In this document: positions 1-5,477 of the stretch, piece by piece
Numbering within the stretch: the first letter of the stretch is position 1
Layout of the letters: each line of letters begins with the position of its first letter
The notes under the pieces: generated by a model
Database searches by the model: none
What the model saw: the letters and a program-made list of their open reading frames with translations, nothing else
Told to the model about the DNA's origin: nothing
Translations under genes and position numbers: made by a program
NCBI GenBank assembly: GCA_964552325.1
Contig: CAZKHA010000165.1
Coordinates: 1-7,742 of the forward strand
From: CAZKCK01 sp964552325
GTDB lineage: Bacteria > Bacteroidota > Bacteroidia > Bacteroidales > TTA-H9
Reading direction: 5' to 3'
Length of the DNA stretch: 7,742 bases

Positions 1-399
1 TGTGCTGATAGCCTGCCCTGAGCTTGTCGAAGGGTGCTGATGTGCTGATGTGCTGGTGTGCTGATGAGCTGATGTGCTGATATGCTGATGCTTGTCCTGA
101 GCTTGCCGAAGGGTGCTGATGTGCTGATGTGCTGATGTGCGAATGTGCAGATGTGTAAATGTTGGCCCTAAGCCTGCCGAAGGGTGCTGATGTGCTAATA
201 GCCTGCCCTGAGCTTGTCGAAGGGTGCTGATGTGCTCATGTTTAAGAGGTTGGTTCAAGACCTTATTGATGCCGAATGATTTGGGGTATTGGGTTTTGCG
301 CGTTTTAAAAGCAGCACCCGTTGATATGCAAAACCTGCGCGTCTCCAAACAATCAAGATTAATGATTTCATCCCATGGCACGGTCTCGGTTGTGCCCAT
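1..399 (-). CDS. Doubtful open frame with repeat-encoded tail, runs off left edge
   Basis: Read leftward from an ATG at 397-399, this frame has no stop through base 1 (133 codons). The first 54 or so residues come from unique DNA (about 240-399) and begin MGTTETVPWDEIINLDCLET. I do not recognise them. The rest is read through the octamer array and gives a His/Ser/Thr/Gln-rich tail with AHQHIST-like and LRQAQG-like pieces. Openness of the tail is no evidence for coding, because the octamer and the cores have no stops in any frame on this strand. The unique part is more protein-like, but the opposite strand is also open over 224-442. An in-frame stop lies about 30 bases upstream of the ATG and I see no promoter or ribosome site. 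It lies 84 bp downstream of the helicase stop on the same strand. It could be a short unknown protein, a gene remnant or noncoding DNA. Confidence 0.2.
   Translation of the reverse strand, partial: MGTTETVPWDEIINLDCLETRRFCISTGAAFKTRKTQYPKSFGINKVLNQPLKHEHISTLRQAQGRLLAHQHPSAGLGPTFTHLHIRTSAHQHISTLRQAQDKHQHISTSAHQHTSTSAHQHPSTSSGQAIST
16..34 (+). repeat. REP-like core, copy 1
   Basis: The sequence is CCCTGAGCTTGTCGAAGGG, identical to copy 4. Its ends (CCCT and AGGG) are inverted repeats, but the interior pairs poorly, so any hairpin would be short. It is preceded by GCCTG, as in copy 4. Confidence 0.85.
95..113 (+). repeat. REP-like core, copy 2
   Basis: This copy differs from the consensus core at position 1 (T for C) and position 12 (C for T). 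The first change breaks the outermost base pair of the terminal inverted repeat. It is preceded by CTTG rather than GCCTG. Confidence 0.8.
166..184 (+). repeat. REP-like core, copy 3 (diverged)
   Basis: This is the most diverged copy, with changes at positions 5 (A), 9 (C) and 12 (C) of the core. The terminal CCCT and AGGG are kept. The octamers just before it (136-159) are also the most degraded of the array, which suggests the local segment is older. Confidence 0.75.
206..224 (+). repeat. REP-like core, copy 4
   Basis: This core is identical to copy 1. The match extends on both sides: 191-236 equals 1-46 except for one base (A at 197, G at 7). The unit therefore behaves as a 46-bp near-perfect direct repeat with a 190-bp offset. 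Confidence 0.85.
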
Positions 400-483
400 G
401 TTCTGGCTACTGTCTTCGAGTATCTGGGCTTATCCTATGTAAAAGCTTGATAATTATGTATAAACAGGTAAGAGCGGAGGTGC

Positions 484-2985
484 CTAAGTATTCGACTTTT
501 GGGTCCATAGGATGTGGTTTTTAATAAACCTTAGCTCACTCCACGAATAGCCTTCGCCAAGGGCTTCACGGGCATCAGAAAGGTAGGCTTGTGGGTTTTC
601 GTCGAACCACTCCAACGCGGGCTTGAGTTTTGGTTTGTCAATCAAGAGCTTAACATCAAGTTCACCCGATTCTACAAAGCGCGCCAGATGCGATTCGATG
701 GTGCCGGGCGTTAGCGATCGTTCTTGGGCAATTTGGGCAATGGTTTTTCCTTCAAGAAAAAGCTCGAGGCTAACCCTTAACGACTGCGATTTTGACTTTT
801 TAGGCCCTAATTCAGGTTCGGGTTCAGCCTCAAAGCCATCATCTACAGTATTCTTATAGTAATGCGTGGTTAATTCTAAAATGGCCTTGCCAAATTTGTT
901 GAGGGTTCTTTTGCCGACTCCATGTATCTTTTTTAGCGCCGATTCATTCAACGGAATTTCGTTCGATATTTCGTGTAAGGTTCGTTGTGGCACAACCATG
1001 TTATAGGGGCACCCCAATTCATCAGCTGTATCGTTTCGCCAGGTTTTCAGGAGTTTATAAAGCTCAGGGTTTTTCGATTTTGCCGTTGCCGAACGATGAT
1101 CCATCGCGGTATCGGGTTTTTGGGGCTTTTCGATGGCAGCCTTGGCCTTCGCTTCATTGTACTGTTTTATGTAAAAACCGTTATGGCACGCTTTCCAAAC
1201 GGCAACTTTTTGCACTATTTCTTGTTCAAGGCTTTGATAGGCATCCTTTAACTGCTTTTTAATAACCTTATTGTCAACATCTAAATCGAGTTGCTGCAAT
1301 GGGTTTACGAGTATGCTTTCCAATTTCTCGCTAAAATACCCCGAGCCTTTGCCCAGGCGTTCTTGCAAGGTGGTATTCTCTTCTACTGACTGGCTAAGTG
1401 AAAGCAGTTGTGTGATTTGCCATTTGAATTTCTCGGCTATGCTTACAATGTGTGTGTTAAAAGGCATTTCGAGTTCCAACACCAGTTTAACCATCTCATC
1501 GGGTAGGCTTCCTTTGTTTTCGCGCATCACCTTTTTGAGGTTCTGAAGCCGCCTGCCAAGGTTGGTAAAATCAATCAATTCGGCCAACAATTGGCGTTGA
1601 TACTGAACTTTTGCATTTATGAGGGTTTCTGCAGTGGGCTGATTGTCTTCGGCTTGTTGCGAGAATCGTTTTACGGTATGGTCGCTCTTAACACCGCTGC
1701 TGGCAATCTTGCTGCTTAACACCATGCCCTCGAACGATTTGCACCTGCTTAAAGCCACGTACACCTGACCATGGGCAAAGGCGGCATTGGCATCAATAAT
1801 GGCTTTTTCAAAGGTAAGTCCTTGGCTTTTGTGAATGGTAATGGCCCAAGCCAGCTTCAACGGGATTTGGGTAAAAGTGCCTTCAACGGTTTCTTTGATT
1901 TCTTTAGTGGTTTCGTTAATGGCGTACTTAAAGTTTTGCCATTCCACCGGCTCTACCTCAATAGGATACACATCTCCGGGGCATTTTACCATAATCGATT
2001 CAGAATTAATGGAGGTTATTTTTCCAATTTTTCCATTGTAATACCTCTTTTCGCGGTTTAGGTCGTTTTTTACAAACATCACCTGCGCTCCTTTTTTAAA
2101 TACCAAATGAGCGTCCACCGGATAGCTATATTCCGGGAAATTGCCTTCTATTTTGGCAACAAAGCTATACTCGGGTTTAACAATTTCTTCTAATTTATTC
2201 GAATTGAGTTGGTTTGCCTGTTGGTTATGGGTTGTAAGGGTTATATAACCTGCATCATCTTCGGGGTCGAAATTGGGGATATAGCGTTCGTGCAGTGCTT
2301 CAATCGTATCATCGTCCAACTCGCTGTTGCGTACTTTATTAAGCAGGTTTATAAACTTGGGATCCGATTGACGGAAAATATGCTTTAACTCGATTGTAAC
2401 AAGGTAGCTTCGTTGCAAAGCCTTGCTGCTGAAGAAAAAAACAGTGTCGTAGTATTTACGCAGCATTTCCCATTCTTCTTCCTTGGCTACCGGTGCTAAT
2501 TGTTGCAAATCGCCAATAAGCAGCAACTGTACCCCTCCAAAAGGCTTATTGTGGTCTCTGAACCTCCGCAATACCTCATCTACCCCATCTAGCAGGTCGG
2601 CACGCACCATGCTAATCTCGTCAATAACCAATAAGTCAAGGCTTTTGATAATGTTGATTTTTTCGCGGTTGAATTTCTGGATATTTTCTGAGCGCTGTTT
2701 TACCATAAAGGGGTCGTAACTATCGCCTTTGAGCTCGTTTTCGGGAATATGTGGACCAAAATGCATCTGGAAAAAGGAATGTATGGTTACTCCACCAGCA
2801 TTGATGGCTGCCACACCTGTGGGCGCTACCACGATCATACGTTTTGGTGAACTAAGCCGCAGATTTTGCAAAAAGGTGGTTTTACCGGTTCCCGCCTTAC
2901 CGGTTAAAAAGATGTTTAGGTTTGTATATTGAACAAAATCAAAGGCTAACTGAAGCTGTGGATTGGTTTCGAGTGTGTTTTCCAT
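484..2985 (-). CDS. PIF1/RecD-like SF1 helicase with HRDC and RecQ-type HTH domains
   Basis: This 833-residue cytoplasmic protein is a predicted ATP-dependent 5'-3' DNA helicase of superfamily 1B, likely acting in DNA repair or replication-fork maintenance. Visible motifs are Walker A GKAGTGKTT (29-37), motif Ia APTGVAA (54-60), Walker B DEISM (122-126), motif III GDLQQLAPV (158-166), motif IV ELKHIFRQ (199-206), a PIF1-type KKGAQVMFVKND segment (297-308), motif V AITIHKSQG (381-389) and motif VI GQVYVALSR (406-414). All expected ATPase residues appear present. Residues about 450-635 are charged and helical with no domain I can name. HRDC lies at about 638-710, with IHGVGKRTLNKFGK at 687-700. 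An acidic-proline and then lysine-rich linker (719-732) follows, then a RecQ-type helix-turn-helix at about 735-825. HRDC and HTH are usually RecQ accessory domains that bind DNA. The start is supported by an in-frame TAG at 3010-3012, with no other ATG between, and by a -7 box just upstream. The gene is divergent from the proteases. Family assignment is strong; the physiological role is inferred. Confidence 0.93.
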   Translation of the reverse strand: MENTLETNPQLQLAFDFVQYTNLNIFLTGKAGTGKTTFLQNLRLSSPKRMIVVAPTGVAAINAGGVTIHSFFQMHFGPHIPENELKGDSYDPFMVKQRSENIQKFNREKINIIKSLDLLVIDEISMVRADLLDGVDEVLRRFRDHNKPFGGVQLLLIGDLQQLAPVAKEEEWEMLRKYYDTVFFFSSKALQRSYLVTIELKHIFRQSDPKFINLLNKVRNSELDDDTIEALHERYIPNFDPEDDAGYITLTTHNQQANQLNSNKLEEIVKPEYSFVAKIEGNFPEYSYPVDAHLVFKKGAQVMFVKNDLNREKRYYNGKIGKITSINSESIMVKCPGDVYPIEVEPVEWQNFKYAINETTKEIKETVEGTFTQIPLKLAWAITIHKSQGLTFEKAIIDANAAFAHGQVYVALSRCKSFEGMVLSSKIASSGVKSDHTVKRFSQQAEDNQPTAETLINAKVQYQRQLLAELIDFTNLGRRLQNLKKVMRENKGSLPDEMVKLVLELEMPFNTHIVSIAEKFKWQITQLLSLSQSVEENTTLQERLGKGSGYFSEKLESILVNPLQQLDLDVDNKVIKKQLKDAYQSLEQEIVQKVAVWKACHNGFYIKQYNEAKAKAAIEKPQKPDTAMDHRSATAKSKNPELYKLLKTWRNDTADELGCPYNMVVPQRTLHEISNEIPLNESALKKIHGVGKRTLNKFGKAILELTTHYYKNTVDDGFEAEPEPELGPKKSKSQSLRVSLELFLEGKTIAQIAQERSLTPGTIESHLARFVESGELDVKLLIDKPKLKPALEWFDENPQAYLSDAREALGEGYSWSELRFIKNHILWTQKSNT

Positions 2986-3013
2986 ACTAATGACGCACCT
3001 GGTTTTAACCTAG

Positions 3014-3021
3014 CAAAAGTA
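3014..3021 (-). promoter_or_regulatory. Bacteroidota -7 box for the helicase gene
   Basis: On the minus strand this reads TACTTTTG, an exact match to TAnnTTTG. Transcription would start near 3005-3010 and give a leader of only about 20-25 nt before the ATG at 2985. No clear TTG/TTTG -33 element is present at the expected distance (about 3039-3048), so the call rests on the -7 box and its position. Confidence 0.5.
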
Positions 3022-3182
3022 TGAAAAAAGACCTTGAAATTTACATTTTTGACCGATGCTTACAGCTTATTTTGAAAGCTTTTGAAATGATTCAGAAACA
3101 TGCTTAAGGCAACCTATTGCTCACAATGGGTTTAAATGTAGCGAAAATCATTGGGTTTGCGTATGCTATTCCATCATTTTGC

Positions 3183-3190
3183 TATCTTTG
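3183..3190 (+). promoter_or_regulatory. Bacteroidota -7 box for the first protease
   Basis: TATCTTTG matches TAnnTTTG exactly. A TTTG at 3156-3159 lies 23 bp upstream, at the long end of the TTG-N17-23-TAnnTTTG spacing known for this phylum. The leader to the ATG at 3277 would be about 80 nt. The rest of the 291-bp divergent region is AT-rich. It holds a direct repeat of TTTTGAAA at 3070-3077 and 3080-3087, and otherwise I see nothing in it except the small frame at 3230-3280. Confidence 0.55.
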
Positions 3191-3229
3191 CCCTGTGTTT
3201 CATGTACATATAATTCTTGTGAATTTGTA

Positions 3230-3280
3230 ATGCCCATTCCTACCAAACCAACTATAATTTACAGTAATCCAGTATTATGA
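3230..3280 (+). other. Possible 16-codon upstream ORF overlapping the protease start
   Basis: An ATG at 3230 opens a frame encoding MPIPTKPTIIYSNPVL. Its TGA stop (3278-3280) overlaps the protease ATG (3277-3279) as ATGA, the arrangement seen in translationally coupled genes. It lies inside the predicted leader downstream of the -7 box at 3183. It has no Shine-Dalgarno sequence and the peptide resembles nothing I know. The second protease leader has no counterpart, so chance is a real alternative. Confidence 0.2.
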
Positions 3281-5370
3281 CAAAAAGTTTACGCCTAACT
3301 ATTTTAGTATCCCTTGCTTTTGTTGGCCAATTGTTTGCCGGTGTTGTTCCCCAACAGCAAGCCGTAGCCGTTGCCACTTTGTTTATGAACCAACGCATGG
3401 GGCAGCTTGCAGGCTTTGATGCCGCCAACGTACAAATAAACGAAGTTACCCTTGACGGATTCCCAGCCTATTACGTATTTAACTATGCCAATGGCGGCTA
3501 TGTGCTGGTTTCAGCCGAAGACGCCTATGTGCCCATTATTGGTTATGCTACGCATGGCAGCTTTATAATCGAAAATCAAAACGCTGACTTCCGTAGTTTT
3601 ATGGAAAATTACGAGAATCAAATACGTTATTTGCGGCAACATGGCATTCAAGCCGATGCAAGCCTATCAAGCCAATGGCAACAGTATTTACAGGGCGATT
3701 TTTTAACAGGCGACCGCAGCGTGAGTCCTTTAGTGCCTTCAAAATGGAACCAAAACTATCCTTACAACGGTTTATGCCCCGAAGATGGGGCCGGACCAGG
3801 CGGCCATGTGTATTCGGGCTGTGTGGCCACGGCCATGTCGCAAATCATGTATTATTGGCGTTGGCCTATGCAAGGTACTGGGCAGCATAGCTATTATTAT
3901 GGTTCGTACGGCAACATAAGTGCCGATTTTGGCGCAAGTACGTATGATTGGTTGCAAATGGCTGGCTCAACACAGGTATTTAATTATGAAATGGCCGAGA
4001 TCCAGTTCCATTGCGGTGTAGCTATCAACATGATGTATGGCCCCAATGGGTCGGGAGCTTACAGCGAAGATGTTCCAGAAGCCATTATCTCCCATTTCGG
4101 ATATCACCCCGATGCCGTTACAATACATCGCGATAATTACTCAACAGCCGATTGGGAAGCCATTGTTACTGGACAGATTGATGCCGGAACCCCACTCTAT
4201 TATTCCGGTTGTTCAAACTCAGGCTGCCATGCTTTTGTATGCGATGGATACGACAACAATACACCCCGCCTATTCCACTTTAATTTTGGTTGGAGCGGAC
4301 AATCTGACGGTTATTACACCCTGGCCAATGCAGGTGGTTTTAGCAGTTGGCAAGCACTTGTTACCGATTTTAGGCCAGTTGATACGTATACTTATAATAA
4401 TCAATCTTATACTGAGATAAATCTCTTGAATGGTTCGGTTGAAGACGGCAGTGGCCCTGTTAAGCCCTACAATGCCAATACGGAATACAAATGGTTTTTA
4501 AATCCACAACAGGGCGAAGATTCCATCTCAAGCATAACGCTTAAATTTCAACGTTTTGCCTTAGGTCTTGGCGATGTTTTAAAAATTTACAACGGCTCCG
4601 ATGCTACTGGTAGCCTGATTGGCGAATACACGGGCTCAAGCATTCCCAGCGAAATTGTTTCAACGGGCAATAAAGTGTTTATTGATTTTGCGACCGACGG
4701 TGCTGACCAAGGAAATGGATGGCTCTTTGAGTTTACCACAACAAGGCCAATCTGGTGCAATGGTTTAACCTTGTTTGATGCCGCCGATGGGAGCTTTGAT
4801 GATGGTAGTGGCAATTTCAACTACCGTGAGAATTCAACCTGTATGTATCAAATAAAACCAGAAAACACTTCAGAAGTTACTGTTTATTTTGATGAGTTTG
4901 ATACCGAGCCCGAGTTGGATTTCTTGCGTGTATATGATGGTGAGTCGCAAGCTTTGCTGGCTACGTTTTCGGGAACCATTACGGGTTCTACACCCATGCC
5001 CAATATAACTTCAACCAATGGGCATCTGCTTTTGGTGTTTAAAACCAATGGAAACCAAAACCATCAAGGTTGGAAATTGCATTATGATTCTAAACCCGTG
5101 GGCCTTGCGCAAATTAATAGCCAACAAGGTTTGGTATTGCAACCCAATCCTGCAAAAGACCGTGTAAAAGTGCTAATCCCTTCAGGATTCAAAAGCGAGG
5201 GAACCTTGACTGTTGTGAACCTTTTAGGATCGGTTCTCTATACCGAATCAATTAAAAATCATGACACTACATTAGAACTTTCTACTGCAAACTTTGCAGA
5301 AGGTGTTTATTTTGTTACGCTTACGAGAGAAGGAACAAGTACCACCTCAAAACTTGTGATTTCGAAGTAA
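3277..5370 (+). CDS. Secreted C10 (streptopain-like) cysteine protease, T9SS sorted, copy 1
   Basis: This 697-residue protein is a predicted extracellular endopeptidase. In order it shows a signal peptide (about 1-21, hydrophobic core ILVSLAFVGQLFA), a Spi-type inhibitory prodomain (about 22-125, with YVLVSAEDAYVPIIGY at 75-90) and a C10 catalytic domain (about 150-366). Two CUB-like beta-sandwich domains follow (about 383-488 and 494-604, the second with C494/C522 as a likely disulfide). A T9SS type A sorting domain (about 618-697) contains LQPNPAKDRV and ends SKLVISK. Catalytic residues are Cys182 in GCVATAMSQIMYYW and His318 in GCHAFVCDGYD. Asn336 lies in HFNFGW, where SpeB has HVNWGW. The family is made as a zymogen and loses its prodomain on activation; the cut is probably between about 126 and 150. 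The protein would be exported by Sec and then the T9SS. The catalytic domain carries three extra cysteines (246, 312, 317) compared with the paralogue downstream. The start has no Shine-Dalgarno sequence but directly precedes the signal peptide. The true substrate is unknown. Confidence 0.93.
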   Translation: MTKSLRLTILVSLAFVGQLFAGVVPQQQAVAVATLFMNQRMGQLAGFDAANVQINEVTLDGFPAYYVFNYANGGYVLVSAEDAYVPIIGYATHGSFIIENQNADFRSFMENYENQIRYLRQHGIQADASLSSQWQQYLQGDFLTGDRSVSPLVPSKWNQNYPYNGLCPEDGAGPGGHVYSGCVATAMSQIMYYWRWPMQGTGQHSYYYGSYGNISADFGASTYDWLQMAGSTQVFNYEMAEIQFHCGVAINMMYGPNGSGAYSEDVPEAIISHFGYHPDAVTIHRDNYSTADWEAIVTGQIDAGTPLYYSGCSNSGCHAFVCDGYDNNTPRLFHFNFGWSGQSDGYYTLANAGGFSSWQALVTDFRPVDTYTYNNQSYTEINLLNGSVEDGSGPVKPYNANTEYKWFLNPQQGEDSISSITLKFQRFALGLGDVLKIYNGSDATGSLIGEYTGSSIPSEIVSTGNKVFIDFATDGADQGNGWLFEFTTTRPIWCNGLTLFDAADGSFDDGSGNFNYRENSTCMYQIKPENTSEVTVYFDEFDTEPELDFLRVYDGESQALLATFSGTITGSTPMPNITSTNGHLLLVFKTNGNQNHQGWKLHYDSKPVGLAQINSQQGLVLQPNPAKDRVKVLIPSGFKSEGTLTVVNLLGSVLYTESIKNHDTTLELSTANFAEGVYFVTLTREGTSTTSKLVISK

Positions 5371-5403
5371 GGCAACCTTAACCCCTTATCAGCTGATTTT
5401 GAT

Positions 5404-5411
5404 TATTTTTG
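5404..5411 (+). promoter_or_regulatory. Possible -7 box for the second protease
   Basis: TATTTTTG fits TAnnTTTG and lies 66 bp before the chosen ATG. This would allow the second protease its own promoter in the 107-bp gap between the two genes. No TTG stands at the right distance upstream, so read-through from the first gene is equally possible; no convincing terminator separates them. Confidence 0.35.
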
Positions 5412-5477
5412 CCCAATCAAATTTATACGTTTCAAATTTTAACTATCTATAATAACCTAATAACTCATAAAAATTCC

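Larger units (their letters stand above)
1..238. repeat. Octamer array with interspersed REP-like cores
   Basis: The stretch is built from an 8-bp unit, TGTGCTGA, with variants such as TGTGCTGG, TGAGCTGA, TATGCTGA and TGTGCTAA. Clear runs lie at 41-88 and 120-159. The octamer runs are broken by four 19-bp cores starting at 16, 95, 166 and 206, so core-to-core distances are 79, 71 and 40 bp. Each core ends in GGG and is followed by GTGCTGATGTGCT, with small changes in the last copy. The array may continue beyond the left edge. I see no transposase and no regular spacer pattern. I recall similar cores and their translations (LRQAQG, PSTSSG) as widespread interspersed repeats of unknown function in many bacterial genomes; that is memory, not something shown here. 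Confidence 0.9.

Noticed and set aside
1..238. CRISPR-like array
   Set aside because: The repeated core is 19 bp with spacing of 79, 71 and 40 bp, and the material between is itself an octamer repeat, so there are no unique spacers. No cas genes are in the window.
224..442. Plus-strand 72-codon frame overlapping the end of the repeat array
   Set aside because: It begins inside the last repeat core, has no ribosome site or promoter, resembles nothing I know and competes with an open frame on the other strand.
400..483. Terminator for the helicase gene downstream of its TAG stop
   Set aside because: Only a weak GCTT/AAGC stem is visible and it lacks a T-run, so the end of this transcript cannot be called.
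623..2932. Several plus-strand frames of 67-96 codons inside the helicase gene
   Set aside because: They lie wholly within a well-supported minus-strand gene with all helicase motifs, and their translations show no domain features.
5368..5380. Hairpin TAAGG-CAA-CCTTA at the end of the first protease, and the palindrome ATCAGCTGAT at 5388-5397
   Set aside because: The stem is only 5 bp, has no T-run and includes the stop codon. The palindrome leaves no room for a loop. Neither is a credible terminator.
5409..5477. N-terminal extension of the second protease from a TTG codon at 5409
   Set aside because: The 23 extra residues would precede a complete signal peptide, and the TTG lies within the putative -7 box. 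The ATG at 5478 fits much better.
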